The notes below the pieces were generated by a model. The model did not search any database. It worked only from the letters and a program-made list of their open reading frames with translations, and was not told where the DNA came from. Of a stretch of 64,000 bases of DNA, positions 23,705 to 33,226 are shown one piece after another. The stretch covers positions 13,250,001-13,314,000 of the forward strand of contig CM060893.1 in assembly GCA_030762935.1 (NCBI GenBank), read 5' to 3'. This DNA comes from Hymenopus coronatus. Its lineage: Eukaryota > Arthropoda > Insecta > Mantodea > Hymenopodidae. Numbering within the stretch: the first letter of the stretch is position 1; each line of letters begins with the position of its first letter. Both the position numbers and the translations under genes were made by a program.

Positions 23705-23787
23705 GCAAGAGATGGCCGGGCTACAAAGTAACATAGACTTTCTAAGTAACAAAGTTTCAGCCTCGTTTGAGGCTCGGGAGTGGAAAG
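23705..23787 (+). CDS. SDCCAG8: SDCCAG8-like protein, exon C (splice phase to exon B unresolved)
   Basis: Bounded by ttgtctttcag/G and GGAAAG/gtaacc after a 90-bp intron. The open frame reads QEMAGLQSNIDFLSNKVSAS then FEAREWK, again coiled-coil-like. It ends after one base of a codon, which joins in frame to exon D (G|GG). With the canonical acceptor the exon B frame would instead read ARDGRATK and stop. An acceptor seven bases further in (gcaagag/ATGGCC) would keep the frame at phase 0. Whether this is an alternative acceptor, a sequence error, or a real short C-terminus cannot be decided here. Confidence 0.5.
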
Positions 23788-23977
23788 GTAACCTGCACAA
23801 TGCCTGCCACACCGTTACTTTCTGCTGAAGTGATATTCCAATTTGTATAAAACAACAGAAATTGGTTTTTATCTATTCTTATTTGCATCTGCTTGAGGCA
23901 ATTTCATAAAAACACAATTTTCAACAGCCAAAACTTAATGCTTCAAAAAGGCACAAGTGTATTGATTAAAACTTATA

Positions 23978-24005
23978 AGGGGTAGTCAGAAATTAATGCT
24001 CCATT
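23978..24005 (+). repeat. Mariner-like terminal repeat motif
   Basis: AAGGGGTAGTCAGAAATTAA resembles the 'GGGTAGTCAxAAAGTAA' type of mariner terminus. It could be the outer end of the transposase relic that starts about 600 bases downstream; no partner terminus was located. Confidence 0.35.
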
Positions 24006-24559
24006 TCTTTTCTCTGTTAATTTATAAGAAAACTAATAAACTTATACACACTATGGGTAGCCTAGGGCTATCAAATCACTGATTTAGCCATATACCATCC
24101 AATTTTTAATGTTTTTTCCAATGCTGAGTTAAAACTCCAGAAAATGGAATAAATACTTAGCTTCTCTGCTTTTAATGAATCAAAGTGGGAAAATATTGAA
24201 CATTTATGTTGTACTTGAGAGAGAAATATCATTATAGATGACTGAACCCTTTGATGAAATTACCAGAGCATCTCTGAATAGAGAGGGATCAGAAAACAGA
24301 GCAGTATTTTTAGGAGGGACATTTCAAATAAATGGTTTAATATTTTGAGGAGTCATTCAGACTCTTAATGAACCAAAGAAGTGAAAAATAATGATTTTCT
24401 TATCCTGGCCCATAATGCAATCATGGAAAGAATTTTGTCCATATTAAATGTTTGTTAATGGTCAGATGAGAGAAATAGGCTGTCAACAGAATGTGTAAAC
24501 AAATTTATAGATTATAATTATAAAGATATCAGTTGTCCTGAATTCTGAGACATTATTAA

Positions 24560-25215
24560 ATGCCTCTCTCAGAAAGGCTCAAGAAGATGAATGTTTCGTC
24601 CTCAAAAGTAAACATGAAGAATGCCTTCATAGTATACTAATCATTCCATTGGTGAATGGCATTTTTCAGGGTCTCCTCATCTTCAAAGAATGCCCAGGAT
24701 GAGTTTCTGTAGTGGTCCAAACTGATGGAAGTCGGATGGGTTGTATGATGGATGAGGCAAGATATTTTAGATAATTTTTGCAATCTTGCCATAGTAATAC
24801 GTCATGCAAAAGAACATCCACCATAACTTTTGATGGGATATGTCAAATATGGCTTGCTTTAAGCCTCTTGACCTATTAGAAAACATTTATTGTGCATTCC
24901 TGCTCCAAAAATTCAACTGGAATCACACCCTCTCAATCCAAAAGATGTCATCTTAACTTTCCCTGCAGATTGCACAGTTTTGAATTTTTTCTTCCTGAAC
25001 AGCAATTTGTGGTGACATTCCACTGACTGTCTTTTGGACTCAGGTTCAAAAAATTGAGCCCGAGTCTCATCTCCAGATACCAAACTGATCAATACACTGG
25101 CATACTGTTGGAGAGCATGAGAGATAACTTTTCTCTGGTTACAGTGCTTCCCCTTCAGCTTCTTCACAGTGATGAACCCTTCAACTTGTATCCCCATAAA
25201 CTCTCTTCAACTATT
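24560..25215 (-). mobile_element. Mariner transposase relic
   Basis: The - strand ORF at 24913-25197 reads VISHALQQYASVLISLVSGD then ETRAQFFEPESKRQSVECHH then KKKFKTVQSAGKVKMTSFG. It is the first-aspartate region (GDET) of a mariner (DD34D) transposase with its E-P-E-[ST]-K-[RQ]-QS motif. Lower coordinates carry decayed pieces of the second and third aspartate regions with frameshifts. The N-terminal DNA-binding part is not visible. Inactive. Confidence 0.78.
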
Positions 25216-25804
25216 CATGTTGGAATGTACCTCGTAATTCAGAGAAATATGTAATGAATAGGTAGATAGAAAACTTGCTTTTGTCAGCATGGCTTATACA
25301 AGAAAGGGTAGATAAACTCATAGAAACATTTTATTTCTTCAACCTTATTTTTTATGAAATTGGCCTCTGGTGATGTAGATTCTTATGTCAATTAGAAAAC
25401 TGCAGGTTAAAAAGAAAAGAGAAGGAGAGACCAATCTTTACTTCTTTGCAGAGAAACAAAAAATTGAACACTTCAGCATAAAGATAAATTGCATGTGCCT
25501 CACAAGTGCTTTCTAGTCTGAAATAACACAACTGGGATAAATAAAATTATTAAATACATTTTTATCCCATAAATTTATAGTTGATATATATAAGTTCAGC
25601 TAAATCTGATTACATGAAGGGAGCATAAAATAAATATTTATTTTGTCAATTTGGTTATATAAAGTGTTCTCAGTGAAGTTTCCAATATATGGAGAGGATA
25701 TGAGGCATCGAAATGAAAAAAAGCATTGGTCTTGAAATTAATAAATTCTCTGATGTGAGTAAATGATGATGCTTCTTTCACATGGCAAGATATAAATGAC
25801 CAAC
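25216..25804. other. No gene recognised
   Basis: AT-rich intron of the SDCCAG8-like gene with nothing supportable. Confidence 0.4.
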
Positions 25805-26070
25805 TCAGCTAGCCAAGATCATTAGAGCACGAACTTGTAAAATGGAATCTGTTGTCCAAATCTTGCCAGGACTATTCTTCCTCACTGAGGTTTTCTCCAG
25901 TTTATCCTCAGTCCTAACAAGCAATTCTGCGGAGACATCCTAAACTTTAAACATTTCCTTCTCAAATTTCCTTTCCCAATTATCATTTAATTTCATTTAT
26001 CATCGGTCTACTGCATGTGGTGCCATATGTAGTAAGAATGGTTATTAAACACACCAATAAATAAATGAGG
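25805..26070 (+). repeat. tRNA-derived SINE, old copy, same family as 39195-39375
   Basis: GCTAGCCAAGATCATTAGAG is box-A-like and TTGTCCAAATCTTGCC box-B-like. The 3' end 'catgtggtgccatatgtagt' and 'ggttattaaacac' matches 'cctgtggtgccgatgtagta' and 'gggcattaaacac' of the copy at 39195-39375. Confidence 0.6.
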
Positions 26071-26224
26071 AAACCAACATGCATCATTGTGCATTATTCT
26101 GCATCCTCCATTGTGTCCATACAGAATGTTTAATGTAAATACATTAACACTTACAGGACCATTACTCTACAACTCGGTTAACTTATTTTCATATAATTTG
26201 AATTAGGGTACATATTATGTATCT

Positions 26225-26345
26225 TAATGTCCTAGTTTTCTTTCTATTTTACTTACCTATGAGAAAGTACTGTAACCCATCCAAAATGTATTATTGAAAT
26301 TTCACTGAAGTGCACATTTTTAGAGCTACTTAACAAATAAAAAAA
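26225..26345 (+). repeat. Family A head fragment
   Basis: Blocks 'gagaaagtactgtaaccca', 'aatttcactgaagtgcaca' and 'tagagctacttaacaaat' in family order. It directly abuts the inverted copy that follows. Confidence 0.5.
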
Positions 26346-26349
26346 ATCT

Positions 26350-27212
26350 GATGTGTTCCATTCACATGACTTTCTCTACATCTCTGTAACAAATTATTGT
26401 TAATAAACTTATCTTTTATTTATTTCATGCTAATCAAGAAAAATTAGCAGAAATAGTCTTATTTCTTGCTTTATTGTAAGTAAAAGCAAAATAGGGGAGT
26501 ACCATAGGTTAAAGTGAAAGCCAAAAGCTGGTTGCTACGTGACTGAAGTTTCTTTGTCTGTATGGACAGCAGTTGAAAAATTCCTGTATGAGAAAAGTAT
26601 AAGTTTTTCAAAGCTGAAACCAAGAACAAGGAATATCTCAAAAACAATTTAAAAAAAAAAAAATGTATATAACAGAAATTGTGTGTTTTAACATGCTCTC
26701 ATTTTTTGTGTGTGAAGTTTTTGTCCATCTCTTACAGTTTAGTAGTTATGCAAAATTAATCCAGAATAAAGTAGTCTTCAGAGGCTATTCCCAGAAAATT
26801 CAAGATATACATATTATTTGTCAAGTATATATCTTTAATATATGATATTTTAATCAAAATCATTAGAGCCATTTTTTAGAAAATCAAAATTTTCGAAATT
26901 TGTTCCATGTGAAGGGTAGTTGGGGGTGGGGGATTTTCTTGAAAATCTTTGTGTCGCATCCTTGGAAGTTACTGAACTCAAATACCAAGGTTGGTATTTA
27001 ACGGTCTTTTCGTTTTTGAGCTATGCTACACACAGACACACTCACATACACACAGACAGACAGACACACGGACATTTTTCTAAAAATGCTTTTTTGGATT
27101 CAGGGAGTCTAAAAACATGTGTTTCCAGTGAAATCTCGGTATCAAATTTTTTGGTGCAATACAATACCTTCTCTATACACTATGTACATAGTTCCTATAG
27201 AGAAAGTAATAA
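26350..27212 (-). repeat. Family A repeat, full-length inverted copy
   Basis: All family blocks occur reverse-complemented from tail to head: tgttccattcacatgacttt at 26355, 'gtttagtagttatgcaaaat' near 26740, 'cccagaaaattcaagatata' near 26790, 'gggggtgggggattttcttg' near 26924, a CACACAGACA-rich stretch at 27030-27070, 'ccagtgaaatctcggtatca' near 27126, and 'ctctatacactatgtacata' at 27172-27191. The + strand ORF at 26920-27219 is one of several shadow ORFs that recur in copies. Confidence 0.8.
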
Positions 27213-27394
27213 TGTATAGAAAGCATCTTTTTCCGTGTATGTGAGGGAGAGGGAACAATTACCCAAAAATGAAACGCCAAAGAAATCCAAATTTGTGATT
27301 TCATTTCATCATCTTCTTATATATCTTGAATGTTCTACAAATTGCTAATTCTACTGTTCTGAATGAATTTTATGCGATTGGTAAACCATAGAGA

Positions 27395-27735
27395 TAGATG
27401 GAACTTTACTACAAAAATATATGTATGTGTGTGAACAGCATAACTCAAACGAAAAATTGGATACATAGCAAATAATTGCCAAACTTACTATTTTTATTCA
27501 TTTTCTTTAAGGATCCATTATGTAAATTTTCAAGAAAATTCCCCCACTTCAAACTATCCTTTACGTGTAAACATTTTAATTATTTTTCAGTTTATTGAAA
27601 ATGTTTTAATAAAAGATGAAAAGTATAAGATAGTTGAACGATGAATAAAACTGTAAACTTTGAAATTTCTGTAAAATCCTCTTCATGCTAAATATATTTG
27701 GTATCATTTTGTAACTTGTAAACTATAAGAGAAAG
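27395..27735 (+). repeat. Family A fragment
   Basis: Blocks 'gtgtgaacagcataactcaa', 'aagaaaattcccccacttca', 'aactatcctttacgtgtaaa' and 'aactataagagaaag' in order, missing the head. Confidence 0.6.
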
Positions 27736-28394
27736 AATTTTGTGACAAGAATAACGTGGATGATAAAATTAACAATTTATATAAAATGAAAATTTTGGTG
27801 TGACAGTTACTTCCAAGACACTCGTGTCATTAAGTAGTTTTTTTTTGTTTCTCATGATGTCATGCAGACAGTATAGAACTGTTCTTGTACCGACAATAAA
27901 ATGTGTAATGCAATCAGAACATTTCTGCAAACATTCAAGGTGAAATAAATACAAAAATAAGCTTTCACAAGAATATTTGTAGAAGAAATGTTAATGGGCA
28001 AATGCGAATGTAGCACATCTGATTTGTTTTGTTTAACGTACCTTCTCTCCAAATATTGGAACAATTTTTTCCCCAACACCTGTAGAACACTTACATTCTA
28101 CTTTTCTTAATTACTAAATGAATTGATGGATTGTTTAAAAATAAGTTAATGCTTCCTTCAATGCTGCATAAAGCTAAAGAATACCTAAATAGTATTAATC
28201 AAATGCAAATATCACATTGCCATGTAGCCTGCCATTTCTGCCTGACTACACAAAGCACATTTCACTTTTTAAGAAAGGTTTGTATAATGAGACTTTGATT
28301 CTCTTTTTTATATACAGAAGTTTTTTAAGTATAAGTAGAATTTTAATGCTCCTTTACTTTCATTTGTGGGTAAGAATACATGTGATATGAAACC
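27736..28394. other. No gene recognised
   Basis: Intron. Two overlapping - strand ORFs (27769-27954, 27852-28079) have no motif or splice support. Confidence 0.35.
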
Positions 28395-28690
28395 TAGGAA
28401 ATTAATGCAAGGATATCAGGATAGATAGGCTTTCAGTAGATTCACTAACAAATCACAAACCTCCTGAAATCCTCATTTAAGAGCCTAATACCAATAAAGA
28501 GCACTCTGGAACCTGCATAACTAATTGTGAGGACTGCAACCAGGTGTACTGAGGCAAAACCAAGAGAAATCTGAACCAAAGAACATTGAAAAAAGTCATT
28601 AGATATAATACATTTTTTAATTCAAAACAATTAATATCAGCAAGAAAGAAAAATTCTGAAACACATTAACAATAGCAGCATGATAGTAGG
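28395..28690 (+). mobile_element. Penelope-like GIY-YIG fragment
   Basis: The + strand reads NCEDCNQVY, a stop, then GKTKRNLNQRTLKKV. This fits the GIY-YIG signature of Penelope elements, in which a Cys-x2-Cys-x3-Y segment is followed by IGxTxRxLxxRxxEH. One residue of the YIG is a stop codon. Only about 100 codons are recognisable. Confidence 0.45.
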
Positions 28691-28700
28691 TTTGTGTCCA

Positions 28701-28703
<3 letters not shown>

Positions 28704-28777
<74 letters not shown>
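28704..28777 (+). repeat. (ATT)n(AT)n(T)n compound microsatellite
   Basis: Nine ATT-type units, then AT dinucleotides, then about 30 T. The T-run is the A-tail of the SINE that follows on the - strand, and the microsatellite probably grew from it. Confidence 0.85.
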
Positions 28778-28780
<3 letters not shown>

Positions 28781-28985
28781 AGCTTAACGTCCTTTAACTT
28801 GGTTGGTCATATCGTACGATGAATGAAATTGGTAAAATGATGCTCAAATGATCTCAAGGTCCATGGAGCTTAAAGTTACTTGACATTCATTTTCTCAGGA
28901 TAAGAGAAAACCCTGAAAAAAAAACCTTATCCAGGTAACTCACCCTAAGTGAGATTCGATCTCGCGACCTTTTGAATGTGAGGAT
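28778..28985 (-). repeat. tRNA-derived SINE (S1 family), head-truncated
   Basis: Complement of the S1 body: gcttaacgtcctttaac, 'ctccatggagct'-type block, 'ccttatccaggtaactcacc' and the box B complement 'gagattcgatctcgcgacc'. The box A region is cut off near 28983. Confidence 0.8.
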
Positions 28986-29937
28986 CTATATTATTGTGTT
29001 GCTGTAAAGTTAATATGCAGTTTGCTTTGCTTCTGAGAATCCTCTCAGGTATTGCTAACTCCATATGGATAAAACAATTTCTTTGGTTTCATTGGCTGTA
29101 ATTACACCTCGTTGATGCAATGTGAAATGTCAGCAACACATCATTCTTGGAAGTCGCTGAGGTTTCACACTGTACCAATGAGCATGCCACTTTATTTCAT
29201 TCCACATGGAGTTAACAACATGTGTAGCCAAGGTTATTAAAAGATGGACTCATTAACTGGAGGTCTTTGGTTGAGACCCACCAGGACACTCCTCCCTATC
29301 TGTTTTTTCCATATTTTCTTCAGTTCTCATAGTTGTCAAGTGCCCCTAGATTTAGCCCTGAAACATTATCACTAGTATTCACCTCCTCTAGTATCATATG
29401 AAATAAATTCAGGCATTCAGTTCAACATTATTATTTAAAAAAAACAAAAAAAGCGACAAAAAACATGGGAGGCTTCCGAGAAACAAAGCCAATCCAAATA
29501 TACATCTTTAAAGTAGCACAGTTATAATAATAGACTGTTTTTAGTAAATGTTGGCATTTTGCTTCTGGATAAGGTAAGTAAATTCATCATGCAGCCACCA
29601 GAGAACTTCAAGACATCATCGGATCTGAATATTTGGAAAAGCTGGCCAAAAGTCGCTACAAATTTGCATAAGTGAAGTAATGTGTCAATATTCATATTAG
29701 TTATTTTGATTTTTGTTCCGGTGTTACTGCTTACTTGTAGAAATACATGTGTTCTAAAATTAAAATCTTCTAATTTAGTGCAACATACATCTTTGTAAAA
29801 GATGTCCAACATGATTGAGCTTAAGTTTTCACAAAAAAGCTGACTTTACCAGCTGACCAATAAGAAACAGGTTGAAAGTAATCTATTTCAGTGTAACAAC
29901 ACAAAACCATTAAAAATGGAATTTTGTTTTTAAACTT
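28986..29937. other. No gene recognised; possible SINE trace
   Basis: A weak tRNA-like segment lies at about 29230-29285 (GGTTGAGACCC as a box B). The - strand ORF at 29522-29812 (96 codons) has no recognisable motif. Otherwise featureless intron. Confidence 0.3.
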
Positions 29938-30388
29938 TTTACATTTTTACTTTCTGTATCATGTACATAGTGGGCAGAGAAGGTATTAATTTCCACCCAA
30001 AAATTTTATATATAGTCTTCATGAAAAAATGAGGTCCCCTGAATAAATTTATAAAAAAAATCTGTGTTTGTGAACAATATAACTCAACAATGAAAAGATG
30101 GTAAAGTATTCAACTTGTTATTTAAGTTCAGCATCTTCCAAGGATATGATACAAAGAGTATTAAGAAAATCCTCCCACTCAAGCTATTCTTTACATGGAA
30201 AATGTTTCTAAATGTTGATTTTCTCAAAAATGGCTCTAATTATTATGATTTAAATACCAGTAGTTTAAGATATTTTCATGACAAATAAAATGAATATATT
30301 GAATTTTCTGGGAATAGCCTATGAAGTCTACTTCATTCTGGATGAGTTTTTAACTAGTAAACCATAAGGGATAGATAAAATCTTACTG
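29938..30388 (+). repeat. Family A repeat, left part, split by a SINE
   Basis: Head 'tttttactttctgtatcatg' and 'gtacatagtgggcagagaag', then 'aacaatataactcaac', 'aaatcctcccactcaagcta', 'gaattttctgggaatagcct' and 'accataagggatagataaaa'. The family body stops where the SINE starts and the tail (agtggatagaagaatacact ... gtcatgtgaataacacat) is found at about 30755-30850. Confidence 0.65.
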
Positions 30389-30560
30389 GGCTGGCCCCCT
30401 AGCTCATTCAATAGAGCACCTAACTGCTGTGTGGGGGTTCCTGGGTTCAATTTCTGTTGGTGGAAGTTTTATTTAGTCAAGATTATTCCACATCCTCACC
30501 AGAATCTGCAGGTAAGAATGAGAGTGTGAATTATTTACTTTAATGCTCCTTTAACTACTA
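30389..30560 (+). repeat. tRNA-derived SINE inside family A copy
   Basis: CTAGCTCATTCAATAGAGCA is box A, GTTCCTGGGTTCAATTTCTG contains box B. The following 'gtcaagattattccacat' is shared with the copy at 12200-12360. Confidence 0.7.
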
Positions 30561-30754
30561 TGGTTTATAGCTTCCCATTGTATATTAGGTGCGAAAGAAT
30601 AGACATTTTGCTCTGAGGCCTCTCTATCAAGCTTTTGGCTGTTTAAATCTACATGATAGGGTTACTGGCTTCACTGCCTTTCTGAACCTGCGACCCTGGT
30701 AACTAAAGGCTAGCATGGTGCCCAAGGCCACAGAGGACAATTACAAATGTTTTT

Positions 30755-30850
30755 CAGTTAACATAAAGTGGATAGAAGAATACACTTTTGTAAGAGTAGT
30801 TTGAAGAATGGTTTGAGGTCATGTGAATAACACATTTCTTTTAAACAACA
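30755..30850 (+). repeat. Family A tail, right part of the split copy
   Basis: Contains 'aagtggatagaagaat', 'gtaagagtagtttgaag' and 'gtcatgtgaataacacat', the tail order of family A. Confidence 0.55.
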
Positions 30851-32384
30851 AATTATTAATTTTCGGACACATGTTTATTGGGAACATTTTGTTTCTTTTA
30901 AAGCAAGTAATTCTACCTTATAGTTTTTCAAAATATTTTGCTTGTTTGTAAATTTTTTGTAATAATACTTTATGTTAAGACATTGTTATACACATATTAC
31001 TAGTTGTATATTTTTCTGTGAACAATGGTTCCTGATTCTATGCTCTAGTCTTTATTCTTATTCATTGCCTCTTATATTTGTTTTTCATCATCCACAAGAA
31101 CTGTCCTAATTTTAAACAGTTTTTTCTAAGTCTTCTTTTATTGCAATTTCTATGTTTAGTTTAAAGCATTTATATCAATGCATGTTCCTCCATTCATTAC
31201 TACTATCACTTTTGAATACCATGTTTTCTGATCATCTCTTTACACAGTGGACATTGACCTTCTATAACATCTTTCTATTGGTTTAAGATGATGTTTTCAT
31301 CTAATTTCAGTTTCTTTTACCAATATCCTACAGTCAAACCCTTTCTCGAAACCTCCCCATTTCCAGTTTTGGAACTTCCTAAGGAAACCAAGGAACCATT
31401 GATCTATTTGGACAGTGTGTGTGACCATTTTTGCTATTGATTCTTATTTATTTAGGATTTAAAATTAAATATGAGCAGATCTGTTTTACAGTAAAAGCAA
31501 TTATATATGTCTGGCTTTTCATTTTTATCCAATTCTGCATACATTAAGCTACTTTTCCAGAGGCATTGTTACTTCATTCTATCATAGTTGTGTGCTACCA
31601 TTCTGTTAAAAAAAAATTAATTTCTGGCATTAACTTTTTCTGTACTGGCAGTCTAGTAAAGAGAGGCTTCAAAACACACATATGACTACTTCATGAAGCC
31701 CACTAATAATGCTTTTTTTTCCCTGTAAAACTTCAAACCCTTCTGTGTTGACAGATGGTCATCAAGATTAATGTTTAGAATGATAAGAGAAATATGCAAC
31801 TTGTGCAGGGTGTACTTCACAATCAGACCAGGTTATTTTAGATAGGTAGTGTTTCTTATGAAGCTCACAAATACAGTGTGAGCCTGGCTGATGAAAGTTG
31901 TGATCAGGTAGAGGGGGCACTGTATGTCTTAGCTTACAGTCTCATGGGTTCTAGTCACTTGGTTCAGGCTATATATTCATTTGCAACTGTTTTACAGTGC
32001 TGGGTGACTGAAAGTAATGGTTGCAAACAGAATTCTTCCAAGTAGTTTCCTTGTTGACTTCTAGATTAGGTGAGAATCCATGAATCATCAGTGCCAGCTC
32101 CAGATCTCCTCAGTTATTATCATCACATCTTCAACATAGAAAAGTTTATGCCAGAAAAAGTTACATGTTAATTAAATGGACTATTGTGGATTAGTCTGAA
32201 GAGAGTACATAAAAAATTATCCCATAGCAAACTATGTATGGTGAATTAGCTTAAGGTATTGAGCACCAGGCAAATTACATAATTTACTCCAAAATATTTA
32301 TTATTTTACTGCAAAATGAGAATGAATAATTCAAAACTTACAGTATTGCAAGAGCTTCTGCTGAAACATTGATACTCTTTATAG
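30851..32384. other. No gene recognised; end of intron before exon D
   Basis: 1.5 kb of intron ending in tactctttatag at 32373-32384, the acceptor of exon D. The polypyrimidine stretch is short. Confidence 0.45.
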
Positions 32385-33226
32385 GGGATGATGCCTATGC
32401 AAGGGAGTCTGTTGGGGCAGAACAATATGATGCACAGGGATATGACGACCAGCAATACATGCACCAAGAACAGCCAGAGGGACAGTATGACCAATATGGG
32501 CAGTATGGACAACCTGAAGGACAGGATCAATATCAGCAACAAGAAGATCAGTATGGACAGCTCCATCAACAATCAGATCTCCCAGCAGGACAATACGGCC
32601 ACTCTGAAGACACTACAGGACAGTACGGACAACCGGATGGCACACAGGGACAATATGGACAACCCAAAAGTCCATCTGGGCAGTATCAACAAAGTGACCA
32701 GTATGGACAATCCAAAAGTCCAACTGGACAATATCAGCAGCAAGGTGACCAGCTTGGAGAGTCAAAAGGTCCATCTGGGCAGTATCAACAAGGTGACCAG
32801 TATGGACAATCCAAAAGTCCAGCTGGACAATATCAGCAGCAAGGTGACCAGCTTGGAGAGTCAAAAGGTCCATCTGGGCAGTATCAACAAGGTGACCAGT
32901 ATGGACAATCCAAAAGTCCAGCTGGACAATATCAGCAGCAAGGTGACCAGCTTGGAGAGTCAAAAGGTCCATCTGGGCAGTACCAACAAGGTGACCAGTA
33001 TGGACAATCTAAAAGCCCAGCTGGTCAACATCAGCAAAGTGACCAGCTGGGACAATCCAAAAGTCCAATTAGACAATATCAGCAACAGAGTGATCCCTCA
33101 GGTCAGTACCAGCAAACAAGCAATCCCACAGATGAGCACCAGCAATCAGCAGCACCCCAGCAGGACCCTGACATCGGAGTATCATCCTCAAAGCCATCAC
33201 CTCAGCCTCAGTCCTCGGAGGCATGA
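32385..33226 (+). CDS. SDCCAG8: SDCCAG8-like gene, exon D: Q/G/Y/S-rich prion-like tail with stop
   Basis: Acceptor tactctttatag/GG; the first two bases complete the glycine codon opened by exon C. About 279 residues follow to a TGA at 33224-33226. The segment starts acidic (DDAYARESVGAEQYDAQGYD), continues with QYGQ-type units (QYDQYGQYGQPEG), then a 33-residue tandem repeat (32741-33036), and ends SSKPSPQPQSSEA. Composition is dominated by Q, G, Y, S, P and D, with almost no hydrophobic residues: a low-complexity, prion-like, disordered region. Vertebrate SDCCAG8 as I remember it has no such tail. Assignment to the SDCCAG8-like gene rests on strand, order and phase match with exon C; a separate gene whose 5' exons I missed is the alternative. 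The ATG at 32369 is intronic and not a likely start. A strong donor-like CAAAAG/gtaaga at 33320 lies 94 bases past the stop, so the mRNA may be spliced further in the 3' UTR. Confidence 0.62.
32741..33036 (+). repeat. 99-bp coding minisatellite, 3 units
   Basis: Units begin at 32741, 32840 and 32939 with CAAGGTGACCAGCTTGGAGA. Units 1 and 2 are identical over 99 bases; unit 3 has a handful of substitutions. Each unit encodes 33 residues made of two related halves (17 + 16 residues, GDQLGESKGPSGQYQQ-like and GDQYGQSKSPAGQYQQ-like). Half-units continue on both sides. The exact identity of two units shows a recent expansion or gene conversion. Confidence 0.95.

Noticed and set aside
26920..27219. 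Conserved small protein, because similar ORFs occur at 40931, 46634, 49067 and 7614
   Set aside because: The similarity comes from the repeat family as DNA; the reading frames are broken by indels in each copy and cross GT microsatellites.
29545..29573. Short exon candidate ending in GATAAG/gtaagt
   Set aside because: Acceptor is weak and the 29-base segment has no conserved reading; such pairs occur by chance in 64 kb.
32369..32384. ATG at 32369 as the start of the Q/Y/G-rich protein
   Set aside because: The bases up to 32384 look like an intron end (tactctttatag) and the phase of exon C matches an acceptor there.
32613..32972. 119-codon - strand repeat ORF
   Set aside because: Shadow of the + strand 99-bp repeat; periodic only because the unit is divisible by three.
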